From Brevundimonas sp. (GTDB taxonomy: Bacteria > Pseudomonadota > Alphaproteobacteria > Caulobacterales > Caulobacteraceae): a stretch of DNA of 45,072 bases. A program made the position numbers and the translations under genes. Of this stretch, positions 24,677 to 33,332 are shown piece after piece. The stretch is from the NCBI RefSeq assembly GCF_016463485.1, contig NZ_JAEMRD010000001.1, forward strand, positions 110,245 to 155,316, written 5' to 3'. The notes beneath the pieces were generated by a model, which made no database searches, was not told the origin of the DNA, and saw nothing but the letters and a program-made list of their open reading frames with translations. Positions within the stretch are counted from its first letter, which is position 1. Each line of letters starts with the position of its first letter.

Positions 24677-25246
24677 ATGATTGATCCTGTCTCCGCCGCC
24701 GAGGCCGAAGCCGCCGTCCGCACCCTGATCCGGTGGGCCGGGGACAATCCAGACCGCGAAGGCCTGCTCGACACCCCCGCCCGCGTCGCTCGGAGCTAGA
24801 GGGAGCTTTTCGAGGGCTACGAAGGCGACCCTAGGGCTTATCTGGAACGTACCTTCGAGGAAGTCGGAGGCTACGACCAGCTCGTCGTCTTGAAGAATAT
24901 CCGCTTCGTCAGCTTCTGCGAGCATCACATGCTGCCGGTCGTCGAGGTTGCCCATGTCGGCTACCTGCCCACGGATCGGGTAGTCGGCATCTCCAAGCTG
25001 GCGCGCGTCGTGCGCGGCTATGCGAAACGACTACAAATTCAGGAGAAGATGACGGCCGAGATCGCCACGGCCATCGAGGAGGTCCTTCATCCCGCCGGCG
25101 TCGGTGTGGTCATCGAGGCTGAGCACAGCTGCATGACACTGCGCGGGATCAATGCTCCCGGTGCCAAGCTGACCACCTCCAGCCTGCGGGGCGTGGTGCG
25201 CGATGATCCGCGCACGCGCGAGGAGTTCCTGCGTCTGACGCGGTGA
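24677..25246 (+). pseudogene. folE: GTP cyclohydrolase I gene with in-frame amber stop
   Basis: The reading frame from ATG 24677 to TGA 25244-25246 encodes a near full-length GTP cyclohydrolase I (about 189 codons), the first enzyme of tetrahydropterin/folate synthesis, but codon 41 is TAG (24797-24799). Upstream it reads [13 protein letters not shown], downstream [11 protein letters not shown]. The family normally has an aromatic residue exactly there, and TAG is one base from TAC, TAT or TGG. The rest is intact: FCEHHMLP with the zinc Cys and His, [23 protein letters not shown], and the second zinc Cys in EHSCMTLRG. Internal starts such as ATG 24890 would lose the N-terminal third. It is therefore a young pseudogene, a read-through gene or a sequencing error. 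It is coupled to the OYE-like gene. Confidence 0.85.
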
Positions 25247-25339
25247 CACCGTATTCCGGCGTCCAAGCGATCCTCTTTACCCAGAGAACCCCAACACCGG
25301 CCCCGCTGCAGGAGTGCATCTGTTCAGGATCACCGGCGG

Positions 25340-25735
25340 CTAGAGGCGAAAGAGCGGCCAGATCGCCATGCCGAGGCCGACCAGGCTTGTCAGAAAAATG
25401 AGCGTGCGAACCTTGGGGATTCCAGCCGCATAGACGGGGAGGTATACGAGCCGCGCACCGAGCCAGATCCAGCCGCCGATCGCAGTCCAAAGATCGCCAC
25501 GGCCGCTGACGACCACGCCGAGCAGAGCGATGACGGCAATCGGCAACGTCTCCAGGTAATTCGATTGAGCGCGCACGAGACGTCCGGCACCGGGATCGAG
25601 CGGGGCGAGGACATCATCACGAGCCCCCATATTCCAGTCGACGCCGTACTGTTTTGTTTTCAGGTGAGCGGCTGCGAAGATGTGAACCATCAGCAGAACG
25701 GCAGCCAGCGCCAAGATGAGGAGTTCAGAATTCAT
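25340..25735 (-). CDS. MAPEG-family membrane protein
   Basis: The 131-residue protein has four membrane helices: residues about 3-22, then after the loop a second after RAQSNYLETLPIAVIALLGVV, a third with IGGWIWLGARLVYLPVYAAG and a last LIFLTSLVGLGMAIWPL. RAQSNYLETLP is the conserved motif of membrane-associated eicosanoid/glutathione proteins (PF01124 type). Bacterial members have uncertain function, some with glutathione transferase activity. ATG 25735 has AAGGGCG in front; the 30-residue longer form does not fit the family. It stands alone and is not obviously tied to the F420 block. Confidence 0.87.
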   Translation of the reverse strand: MNSELLILALAAVLLMVHIFAAAHLKTKQYGVDWNMGARDDVLAPLDPGAGRLVRAQSNYLETLPIAVIALLGVVVSGRGDLWTAIGGWIWLGARLVYLPVYAAGIPKVRTLIFLTSLVGLGMAIWPLFRL

Positions 25736-25882
25736 GGCGTCGCCCTTCGATAGGATCAGATTGGAAGATCGTCCGGGCAAGCTGTCAATCCAGGCCAAGT
25801 CGTTTATCGGGGCGGCGATGGGCACATCCGGCTTGACCGAGGCGCGGGTTCGGGAGCGCGCTCCACAGGGCTGGAGACGACC

Positions 25883-27226
25883 ATGACGCCACAGTGCGCG
25901 ATGACGCCAGAGATGACGCTGGGCATCGACTTCGGCACGACCAATACGGTGGTCGCCCTGACGGGCGTGGACGGTGCGGTCGCGGTGTTACGGTTCGCAG
26001 CTCCGGACGGCGATCTGACCGCCTTCCGCTCGACCTTGAGCTTCCAGATCCATGAGGACGCCGACGGCGTGGCCGAACGGGTGGTGGAGGCCGGTCCCTG
26101 GGCCATAGACGCCTACGTCGAGGATCCGCTCGACACCCGTTTCATTCAGTCATTCAAGACCTTCGCCGCCAGTCCAGCCTTCACGGAGACCGTCATCGAC
26201 AACCGCCGATACGGCTTCGAGGACCTGCTATCGTCCTTCCTGCTCCGGTTGCGTCAGCGTGGTGGGCCGGCAATGTCCGTGCTCCCAGCGCGGGTTATCG
26301 TTGGACGGCCGGTGACCTTCGCCGGTGGATCGGACGAGCAGCTGGCGCTGGATCGTTACGAGACCGCCTTCGCCCGGCTGGGGTTCACCGACATCCGCTA
26401 TGCCTATGAACCGGTTGGAGCCGCCTTCTTCTTCGCGCGTCAACTCACGAAAGCAGCCACGGTCTTGGTCGCCGACTTTGGAGGAGGCACCAGCGACTTC
26501 TCCATCGTGAGATTCGAACCGTCGGCCTCTGGCCCGAGCTCTACCGCTCTGGCGCGCGCAGGGGTGGGAGTGGCTGGGGACGCCTTCGACTACAGGATCA
26601 TTGACCAGCTGGTATCGCCGGAGCTGGGCAAGGGCGGCGAGTACCGCAGCTTCGAAAAGGTGCTGCCCATTCCCCAGCGGTACTACGCCGCCTTTGCCCG
26701 CTGGGATCAGCTCGCCCTTTTGCGGGCGTCTCGGGACATGAAAGATATCCGCGATATCGCACGTAACGCCCTGCAGCCTGAAAGGCTGTTTCGACTGATC
26801 GAGGTACTGGACGATAATCACGGCTACGCCCTCTACCAGGCTGTATCCCGTCTGAAGATGGATCTGTCACGCAACGAGGTGGCGACGTTCCGCTTCGAGG
26901 CCGGCACGATCCGGATCGAGACGCCCGTCGCCCGATCGGACTTCGAGGGCTGGATCGCTCCAGAGCTCGCGGCCATCGAACGCGCCGTCGACCAGGCCAT
27001 CGCCATGTCACATCTGGAGCCACACCAGATCGATCGCATCTTCTTGACCGGCGGATCCTCTTTTGTACCGGCCGTACGCGACATCTTCCGACGCCGCTTT
27101 GATCCCAATAGGATCGAAACTGGCGGCGAGTTCGAGTCGATCGCGGTGGGCTTGGCCCTGATCGGTCGCGAGCCGGAACTCGAGCTGTGGACCGAGCGGC
27201 AAGAGAGGGGCGGACAGGTCGCCTAA
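25883..27226 (+). CDS. Hsp70-family ATPase, YegD-like
   Basis: The 447-residue protein has the actin/Hsp70 nucleotide-binding fold without the usual substrate-binding domain. Visible parts are the phosphate-1 motif LGIDFGTTNTVVAL (about 12-25), VIVGRPVTF, YEPVGAAFFFARQL, phosphate-2 LVADFGGGTSDFSIVRF, and the adenosine motif IFLTGGSSFVPAVRDIF. This arrangement and length match YegD, a poorly known chaperone-like protein of many Gram-negative bacteria. ATG 25883 has GGAG 6 bases upstream; ATG 25901 and 25913 are alternatives closer to the domain. Confidence 0.9.
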   Translation: MTPQCAMTPEMTLGIDFGTTNTVVALTGVDGAVAVLRFAAPDGDLTAFRSTLSFQIHEDADGVAERVVEAGPWAIDAYVEDPLDTRFIQSFKTFAASPAFTETVIDNRRYGFEDLLSSFLLRLRQRGGPAMSVLPARVIVGRPVTFAGGSDEQLALDRYETAFARLGFTDIRYAYEPVGAAFFFARQLTKAATVLVADFGGGTSDFSIVRFEPSASGPSSTALARAGVGVAGDAFDYRIIDQLVSPELGKGGEYRSFEKVLPIPQRYYAAFARWDQLALLRASRDMKDIRDIARNALQPERLFRLIEVLDDNHGYALYQAVSRLKMDLSRNEVATFRFEAGTIRIETPVARSDFEGWIAPELAAIERAVDQAIAMSHLEPHQIDRIFLTGGSSFVPAVRDIFRRRFDPNRIETGGEFESIAVGLALIGREPELELWTERQERGGQVA

Positions 27227-27231
27227 TCCTG

Positions 27232-27450
27232 TCACGGGGTCGTTCTCGTCGGAGGTGGTCTGATGGCCATGGGGGCGACGTCACGCTCGTCCTCGATCGT
27301 AAAGGCCCCGGCCGGCGCGAGATCTTCGAACCAGGCAATGGCTCTGGCGCGGGTTCGCGCGCCGTCATCGTGGTCGATCAGGACGGGATGGCTGGGATGA
27401 TCGTCTTCGACCAGGGACGCCGCGCCAGGCGGCACGTGCAGGGTGGGCAT
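27232..27450 (-). CDS. Small hypothetical protein
   Basis: A 72-codon frame on the minus strand begins MPTLHVPPGAASLVED and ends near the Hsp70 stop. Codon third positions are rich in G/C as in neighbouring real genes, and the sequence is acidic and Pro-rich with no recognised motif. The frame stays open further upstream (to 27855) but there lies antisense to a better supported gene, so the ATG at 27450 is my choice. The ribosome binding site is weak. Real coding is possible, not proven. Confidence 0.4.
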   Translation of the reverse strand: MPTLHVPPGAASLVEDDHPSHPVLIDHDDGARTRARAIAWFEDLAPAGAFTIEDERDVAPMAIRPPPTRTTP

Positions 27451-27543
27451 GGGTCGCTCTATCTCGGGGGTGAAGGACAACGCGCGGAACGGCGCTGCGG
27501 TCAGGGACGCGACACTTTCTCCGATCTCTGACGTTGGCCCCGG

Positions 27544-27924
27544 ATGAGCAAGGCCGACATCCCGCGAAACGACCAGCAACCGTCTGTGACGTTGGACGGT
27601 CGTTACCTGATCCGCGGCGGTCTGTGGCGCCGCGCCGATCCCGCCCTCACGCCCGACCAGCGCGGGGCACGGGTGCATGAGCTCTTGGCGGCCCGCCGCG
27701 CGGTTCGGGATGCCCTGGGGTATCCAGACGCCGATGCGCTTGCGGCCGCACGCGGGCGCGTCGACGCGGCCAAGACACCGCTGGGCGAGCGTGGGCCGGT
27801 GTGGTGGAGCGACGGCGCGCCGGACCTCAATCGCAACATGGCGAGAACGACGCACTATGCGGCCTGGTTCGAAGCAGTCGAGGACAGGCGCGCGAACTGG
27901 GCGCGAGCGCGGGCTTCGTCGTAG
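27544..27924 (+). CDS. Conserved hypothetical protein (126 aa)
   Basis: A soluble, basic, Arg- and Ala-rich protein. It begins with VTLDGRYLIRGGLWRRADPALT, has a helical middle with VHELLAARRAVRDALG and AAARGRVDAAKTPLGERGPVWW, and ends with DGAPDLNRNMARTTHYAAWFEA. I recognise this GRYLIRxGxLWR...ERGPVWW...DGAPDxNR layout as a widespread hypothetical family of Proteobacteria but know no function for it. No convincing Shine-Dalgarno precedes ATG 27544. Confidence 0.75.
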   Translation: MSKADIPRNDQQPSVTLDGRYLIRGGLWRRADPALTPDQRGARVHELLAARRAVRDALGYPDADALAAARGRVDAAKTPLGERGPVWWSDGAPDLNRNMARTTHYAAWFEAVEDRRANWARARASS

Positions 27925-28512
27925 ATAACCTCGGCCTGACGGGGCTGGGCGATCAGGTTAGAACTGGGTGACGGAAAACCGGTCGGACCGCACCCGTCGC
28001 CACAGGTCTATGGGTTCAGCGGCTTCTAGCCGCGTCCATTTTCCCGGTTCGTTCGGATGCTCTGGTTTGCGCATTGTCGAACGATAGCCAAAAGATGGCC
28101 ATGGGCGGAGGGGACGCGACGAGCCCGGGACACGGTGGGCTCCCGGTGATGTTCCTTTTACGTTCGCTGCCCGGGCGTTGATGCCGGCAGGCGTGCCTGG
28201 AGGTTGGATAAATGTGCCTCGGTGTACATCGCTTTGATAGGGTCGGGCATGTTCAGACCTTGAGCGCGGCAGCGGCTAGCGCCTCTGCCAAGCGAGTTAA
28301 GCGGCCGAACGGAAGGCGATCTTCGTGCAGAGCCAAAAGCTCGAACACCGGTGAAACGAGCCGGGACACGCTAAGGGTTGGGGCACCCCATTCTGAAAAA
28401 ACGTTCGGTGTTTCTCCAGCGTCCGATAGCGCGTCCTCAGACTGCTTACAGACTGCACACATGTCGGCGGCGTCGCTTAAAACTCAACTAAAACAATGGC
28501 CACTGCTAGGTA
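27925..28512. other. Gene-poor gap of about 590 bases
   Basis: No well supported gene is seen. A short inverted repeat GAGCCC...GGGCTC lies near 28120-28141. Base composition from about 28250 is lower in G+C than neighbouring genes. The only frame of note is the small minus-strand one at 28253-28462, listed separately. Confidence 0.4.
28253..28462 (-). CDS. Doubtful small ORF
   Basis: A 69-codon frame starting MCAVCKQSEDALSDAGETP with a CxxC pair and ending in a helix RLTRLAEALAAAALKV. Codon use is less GC-rich than its neighbours and there is no good ribosome binding site. The opposite strand is also open. It could be a foreign or decayed remnant, or not coding at all. Confidence 0.2.
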   Translation of the reverse strand: MCAVCKQSEDALSDAGETPNVFSEWGAPTLSVSRLVSPVFELLALHEDRLPFGRLTRLAEALAAAALKV

Positions 28513-28535
28513 GTAGGCGGCCCGTCGCCGCCTAC
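28513..28535 (-). terminator. Terminator of the autotransporter gene
   Basis: A perfect 9-bp stem (GTAGGCGGC / GCCGCCTAC) with a 5-base loop begins 2 bases after the autotransporter stop codon. No T-run follows directly; a T-rich stretch (TTGTTTTAG) comes about 18 bases later. Confidence 0.55.
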
Positions 28536-28537
28536 CG

Positions 28538-31500
28538 TCAGAACCGGAAGCTGGCCCGCAGCAGCAGGGTGTAGCGGACGTAGTCCTCGATCATCTCGGC
28601 ATCGGCGCTCACCGTCAGCATCCCCAGGTCGTTGCCGACCGCCAGACGGATGCCCGCCAGGGGACCGCCACCTTCGATCGAGGCCGGCGACAGGGTGTAT
28701 TTCGAGGTGCCGGAGGTGAAGCGCGCGATCGTCTCACCCGCATCGACCGAGACGTTCTGACGCCAGCCGAGGCGCAGCTCGGGCCGGATCCAGCCGTTTT
28801 CGCCGAAGCCATAGCCGACGTTGACCGCCGCAACGGTCGAGAAGATGTGCCCCGTCCGCTCGTCGATCTCCAGATCGAACCCGGAGCCCCCGCCGGTCTC
28901 GGTATGGGCGTCCTCGCTCAGGCCGAAATACTCGGCATAGACCTCGGGCCGGATATTCAGGCGACCGAAGTTCCGCTCGTAGGAGGCACCGCCGGCCAGG
29001 GCCAGGGTGAAGCCGTTCCAGCTCGACTGGTTGTTCAGGTACAGGTTCTCGGCGACCAGCGACCGCGTTGAATCGAAGGTGGCGTAACCGCCCGCCGCCC
29101 GCGCCCAGGTCGTCCAGTTGCGACCCTGGGCCCGCCAGTAGAGGCCCAGTTCGACCAGGCTGGCAGACAGGACTTCCTCGGCCTCGGACTCGGGATCCTC
29201 AATGTCGGAGGAGGTGAAGGCCAGGGAAACGCCCAAGGCACCGAACCCGGTGCCATGCTCGATCCCGCCGGCGACGCCGAAGCCCTCGGAGCGGAAGCCG
29301 TAGGTGTCGGTCTTGTCCTTGTCGGCGTAGAAATTGATTTCCTGCAGCCAGGCGCTGGTTTCGCCGACGCCGGCCGAGGCGTTGCGCCCCGTCAGCGCCC
29401 GCGTCACCGCATCGACGCCCGAGGCCAGCGACAGCAGCGGTCCGCCCGAGTGATCGGGCAGCATCTGCTCGTACAGATCGATGAAGCCCTCGCGTGTCGT
29501 CTGTCCGAGGAAGGCGCTCAGCAAGGTGCTGTTGTCGTCGATCGAGGCATAGATGACGTCAAAGGCCGAGGCTTCGACCGGGATCAGTCCGGCCTCGGAG
29601 GCAGTGCGACGGCGCGCATCAATATAGACATCGGCGGCCGCGATATCCGCGCCGGCGCTGACCACATAGAGATACGGCGAGTTGGCCTGAATGCCGGTCT
29701 GGTTCAGTGTGCCGATGGTCAGGGTGTTGGCGTCGATGATGGTGAAACGTTGCGGCGACTGCAGCAGCGAGGTGAAGCGGATGCCCAGGCTGGCCCCGTT
29801 GGCCAGATTGGCGGCACCGTTGACGCGGAAGCCGCCGCTGGCCCCGGTGCCGGCATTGAGCCCCACCAGAAGGGTGCCGGTCGCGCCGACATTCAGACTG
29901 GTCACATTCGTTCGCGACGCCTGTTGAGCCTCAAGCGTACCGTTGGCGATGTCGATGGCGAGCCGGCCGTCGCTGTCGGTGATGGCGCCGCGAACAATGG
30001 CACCGCCCGAGATGTTCAGCTGGTCCGCGCCGGCTCCGAATGAGATGTCGCTGTTGACCTGGCCGTTCTTGATATTGACGCCGTCGTCCCCGGATCCGAG
30101 CAGAATGGCACCGAGGGTGAAGGGCTCATCGACGTCATCGACGCCGTCATTATCGGTGTCGTCTTCGGTGCTGGCCGTGGGGCTGAGCACGCCCGTCTGG
30201 GTGAAGTTGACCCCGGTCGTATTGGCGCGGGCATCTAGCGCGATCGCCGTGCCGGTGAGGGGCGCGCCGGCGGCGTTGGCGACCAGGTTGGCCTGGAGCG
30301 AGCCGGTGTTGAGCACCGCAGTCAGGGTGCCGCTGAGATCCTGGATTGCGGTCAGGTTGGCGGTCCCGCCGCCCGCCGTGGCCAGGATGTTGCCGTTGTT
30401 GGTCAGGGTCGCCACGTTGGCACCGCTTTCGATGCGGATGGCGTTGACGCTGTTAGCCAGCTCGGTCGCCGCCGCGGCGGTGATGAAGCCGTTGTTCAGG
30501 ATGGTCGGCGTTGTGACGCCCGACCCGACGCGCAGGGTCGTGGCATTGGCTGCATTGGCCAAGGTGCCCAGGGTTCCGTCGTTGCGCACGCCACCGGCGA
30601 TCGACACGGCCTGGCCACCGGTGACGCCCAGTCGAACCGCGTTGGAATCGATGTTGGCGTAGACGCCGTTGCCGACGATGGAGCCGCGGTTGATGAAGCC
30701 ATAGGCAGCCTCGCCCGTGCCGACGGCACCCAGAGTGACCGTCTGGGTCGTCGAACCGACCGTTACGGCCGGTGCGGAGCCGAAGCTGGTGATCGAGGCG
30801 GAGCCCTCGCTGCTGTCGAGGCGGCCGTCGGCATCGTCGTCATTCGACGTGCTGTCGGACTCGGTGGGTTGGGTGTCGAACACCACGCCGCCGCCGACGT
30901 TGCCGGCCACGATCACCGTCGATCCGCCCTGCAGCAGGTCGTCGGCGTCCAGCTTGGCGACAAAGGCGTCCGTACCGAGCGACCTGTAGCGATAGCCTGA
31001 CGAGGTGATCGCGCCCTGGAGCGTCAGACGGCCGCTGACATTGCCCTGAATGGCGACCGCACTGGTGCCGCCGCCGTTGGAACTGATGGTGCCGTCGAGT
31101 GTGACCGAGCCAGTGATCGGGGCCGTCGTCCGAACGCCGAACGAGTTGTCGCCGAACGTGGTCAGCGTGCCGTAGCTGTTCAGATTGCCGATCAGGGCGG
31201 TGTCCACGGCGATACCGGCGGAATTGTTGCCCTCGACCTGCAGCGTGCCGCTGGTGTCCAGCAGGATGTTTCCGGTTACTGCGCCGGTTCCGGCCAGGCG
31301 GATGCCGTAACGGCCTGTACCGGTGGCCCAGGGCCCGTCGACGTCGCCGTCCGTGTCGGTATCCGGGTAGTCGCCCAGGCTGTCGCTGACCAGGATCTGG
31401 CCGCCGATGGTCACGCCCGTGGTCACGCCGCCGTTGACCAGAACACCGATCGAGCCGTCGGCCGAGTTCTGAATGTTGATGTTGGTGCCGGAATCGACCG

Positions 31501-31714
31501 TCAGCGTATTGTTGGAATCGATCGTGACGCCGGTTCCGGACGTCAGGTTCAGACCGCCGCCCGTGCTGAAACGAATGTTGTCCGCCGCAGTGCCGGTGGC
31601 GTTGGAAGTCAGGATGGGCGTGGTGCGCACGGTCGAGATGACGACGTCCGCGCTGGCCCCGGAAGCGACCAGCAGCGGAGCGATCGCTGCGGCGGTCGCG
31701 AGCAGTTTACGCAT
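28538..31714 (-). CDS. Autotransporter outer-membrane protein with acidic DxDxDG repeats
   Basis: The 1058-residue type V secretion protein carries its own export barrel. A signal peptide (MRKLLATAAAIAPLLVASGASA) starts at ATG 31714, preferred over ATG 31792 since 26 residues without signal character would precede it. A long passenger of Thr/Gly/Asn-rich beta-helix-like sequence follows (many TLT.., ILNTGSL, VTLGAVGTGEA-type strands). It is broken three times by acidic inserts of calcium-binding type: DTDTDGDVDG, DDDADGRLDSSEG and DTDNDGVDDVDEP. The last about 280 residues form the beta-barrel (GFRSEGFGVAGGIEHGTGFGALGVSLAFTSS, WTTWARAAGGYATF), ending in Phe (ASFRF). The passenger is presumably shown on the cell surface; no protease or adhesin motif is recognised. 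Confidence 0.92.
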   Translation of the reverse strand: MRKLLATAAAIAPLLVASGASADVVISTVRTTPILTSNATGTAADNIRFSTGGGLNLTSGTGVTIDSNNTLTVDSGTNINIQNSADGSIGVLVNGGVTTGVTIGGQILVSDSLGDYPDTDTDGDVDGPWATGTGRYGIRLAGTGAVTGNILLDTSGTLQVEGNNSAGIAVDTALIGNLNSYGTLTTFGDNSFGVRTTAPITGSVTLDGTISSNGGGTSAVAIQGNVSGRLTLQGAITSSGYRYRSLGTDAFVAKLDADDLLQGGSTVIVAGNVGGGVVFDTQPTESDSTSNDDDADGRLDSSEGSASITSFGSAPAVTVGSTTQTVTLGAVGTGEAAYGFINRGSIVGNGVYANIDSNAVRLGVTGGQAVSIAGGVRNDGTLGTLANAANATTLRVGSGVTTPTILNNGFITAAAATELANSVNAIRIESGANVATLTNNGNILATAGGGTANLTAIQDLSGTLTAVLNTGSLQANLVANAAGAPLTGTAIALDARANTTGVNFTQTGVLSPTASTEDDTDNDGVDDVDEPFTLGAILLGSGDDGVNIKNGQVNSDISFGAGADQLNISGGAIVRGAITDSDGRLAIDIANGTLEAQQASRTNVTSLNVGATGTLLVGLNAGTGASGGFRVNGAANLANGASLGIRFTSLLQSPQRFTIIDANTLTIGTLNQTGIQANSPYLYVVSAGADIAAADVYIDARRRTASEAGLIPVEASAFDVIYASIDDNSTLLSAFLGQTTREGFIDLYEQMLPDHSGGPLLSLASGVDAVTRALTGRNASAGVGETSAWLQEINFYADKDKTDTYGFRSEGFGVAGGIEHGTGFGALGVSLAFTSSDIEDPESEAEEVLSASLVELGLYWRAQGRNWTTWARAAGGYATFDSTRSLVAENLYLNNQSSWNGFTLALAGGASYERNFGRLNIRPEVYAEYFGLSEDAHTETGGGSGFDLEIDERTGHIFSTVAAVNVGYGFGENGWIRPELRLGWRQNVSVDAGETIARFTSGTSKYTLSPASIEGGGPLAGIRLAVGNDLGMLTVSADAEMIEDYVRYTLLLRASFRF

Positions 31715-31922
31715 TCGGAAAAAGACCCCTGTGGACACGACGCGCGCAAACGCTGTGGCCCCTCTAACAGGGGTCGCGTCGGCATGCTTCAAGTTTCGCG
31801 AATTTGAGGCGATTGCAAGGCCTGAACACTGTGTTTCAAAGCGCCACGCCGGGGCGCGGCCGAATGCATCGTCTCAAGACACACCCTCTTGAGCTTGACC
31901 GTGGCTGGGTCTAGGGGCGCTT

Positions 31923-33254
31923 ATGGTCACGCGTAAATCATCCGGACGCATCCAAACTCGAAGGTCAGGCGTTGCCCGGCCGACACCTTCGGAGACCTCC
32001 CCTGTGAGCATGATCGACCACGACGTGCAGGAAAGCGAACTGCGTCTGATTCCAGGCTTCGACGACGAGGTCGCCGATACCTTGCGGGCCTTGAAGGCGT
32101 CCAGCAACGATCCGCGTCCGCGTCTCGTCGACACTACCATGCTGTACGCGCCGCGCTCCGGAGGCGTGAAGCGCTATCTGCTGTCCAAGAAATCGTGGCT
32201 GGAAGCGAACCGTCCGGGCATCGCCCATTCCCTGGTCGTGCCGGGCGCGACCCACTCGGCGGGTGACGATGGCATCGTCAAGCTGCACGCGACGAAACTG
32301 CCGTTCGGAGACGGTTATCGCTGGCCGACGTCGGTCAAGCGCTGGGGGGCCTGGGTTGCCTCGCTGAAACCGTCGATCATCGAGGCGGGCGATCCCTATA
32401 CGCCGGGGCAGGGCGCGCTTGAGGCTGGCCAGCGTGCCGGGTGCCCCGTGGTGGGCTTCTGCCACTCCGACCCGGCGGGACTTGCCGCACTGCATTTCGG
32501 CGAGTGGGCCAAGAAGCCGGTCGAGCGGCGCTGGGCCAGGCTGTTCGGCCAGTTCGACCGGGTCATATCGCCCAGCAAATTCATCGCCGAGCGGCTGATC
32601 GAGGCCGGCGTCGGCAACATCGTCATCCGGCCGCTTGGCGTCGAGATCGACACCTTCCGCCCTGACCGGCGCGACCGCGACTGGCTGCTGAAGCGGCTGG
32701 GGCTCGGCGCGGATGCCAGACTGCTGTGCTTCGCGGGCCGGCCGGCCAAGGAAAAAAACATCGATGTCCTGATCGAGGCGGTCCAGAAGCTGGGTGCGCC
32801 CTATCATCTGGTCCTGGTCGGTGCCGGCACCGGGATGCCGCCCGAGGACCGGGTCATCGCCCTGCCTTATGAGCGCGACCCGCGAGCGGTCGCACGGATC
32901 ATCGCCAGCTGCGACGCCTTCGTCCACGCCAACGACAAGGAGCCGTTCGGCCTTATCGTGCTGGAGGCCATGGCCTGTGGCCGGCCGGTCGTGGGGGTCA
33001 ATGCGGGCGGGGTCGCGGAGACCGTGGACGACAGCGTCGGCCAGCTTGCGACCTCCGCTGATCCCACCGAATACGCCGCCGCCATTGAGGCTCTGTTTGA
33101 GCGGGACATCGAGGCGATCGGTGCGGCGGCGCGCGTCCGAACGGTCGAGCGTTTCGCCTGGAACCGCGTCTTCGAGGATCTGTGCATGGTCTATGGCGAC
33201 GTGAGCGGGCAGAGCGCCTTCGTCCAGCCGGCGGAGACCTGGGCGGTTCACTGA
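31923..33254 (+). CDS. Glycosyltransferase family 4 (group 1)
   Basis: The 443-residue GT-B enzyme transfers a sugar from a nucleotide donor, probably to a polysaccharide or lipid. The N-terminal domain contains TTMLYAPRSGGVKRYLLSKK, VEAGDPYTPGQGALEAG and VISPSKFIAERLIEAG. The C-terminal donor domain has FAGRPAKEKNIDVLIEAV, HLVLVGAGTG, SCDAFVHANDKEPFGLIVLEAMACGRPVVGV (the Ex7E motif) and GGVAETVDD. ATG 31923 with AGGGGC 5 bases upstream is taken; GTG 32004 with GGAG is an alternative 27 residues shorter and closer to the domain start. No neighbour suggests the acceptor. Confidence 0.9.
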   Translation: MVTRKSSGRIQTRRSGVARPTPSETSPVSMIDHDVQESELRLIPGFDDEVADTLRALKASSNDPRPRLVDTTMLYAPRSGGVKRYLLSKKSWLEANRPGIAHSLVVPGATHSAGDDGIVKLHATKLPFGDGYRWPTSVKRWGAWVASLKPSIIEAGDPYTPGQGALEAGQRAGCPVVGFCHSDPAGLAALHFGEWAKKPVERRWARLFGQFDRVISPSKFIAERLIEAGVGNIVIRPLGVEIDTFRPDRRDRDWLLKRLGLGADARLLCFAGRPAKEKNIDVLIEAVQKLGAPYHLVLVGAGTGMPPEDRVIALPYERDPRAVARIIASCDAFVHANDKEPFGLIVLEAMACGRPVVGVNAGGVAETVDDSVGQLATSADPTEYAAAIEALFERDIEAIGAAARVRTVERFAWNRVFEDLCMVYGDVSGQSAFVQPAETWAVH

Positions 33255-33269
33255 GCGCTGACAAAGTTC

Positions 33270-33298
33270 GGCGCGCCGCCAGCAGGGGGTGGCGCGCC
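33270..33298 (+). terminator. Terminator of the glycosyltransferase gene
   Basis: An 11-bp stem (GGCGCGCCGCC / GGTGGCGCGCC, one G-T pair) with a 7-base loop lies 16 bases after the stop, then ACTTCTCGTTTC. The right arm is shared with the hairpin at 33293-33332, so only one of the two can form at a time. Confidence 0.6.
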
Positions 33299-33332
33299 AC
33301 TTCTCGTTTCGATTTTCATGAGAAGTGGCGCG
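33293..33332 (-). terminator. Hairpin over the tRNA-Asp 3' end and trailer
   Basis: CGCGCCACTTCTC (33293-33305) and GAGAAGTGGCGCG (33320-33332) make a perfect 13-bp inverted repeat with a 14-base AT-rich loop. Read on the minus strand the first arm includes the last nucleotides of the tRNA and its encoded CCA (33326-33332). It may be a terminator or a processing structure. Confidence 0.5.

Noticed and set aside
23212-24774. 520-codon minus-strand frame
   Set aside because: It runs opposite the OYE-like protein, whose flavin and FAD motifs are clear. The reverse translation matches no family.
24890-25246. A functional short GTP cyclohydrolase starting at ATG 24890
   Set aside because: This fragment lacks the N-terminal helices required for the decamer and is in frame with an upstream half that is otherwise conserved. 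A stop within folE explains it better.
28080-28160. Terminator or riboswitch at GAGCCC...GGGCTC
   Set aside because: The stem is only 6 bp with no T-run, and the downstream gene is in the opposite direction. Too weak to call.
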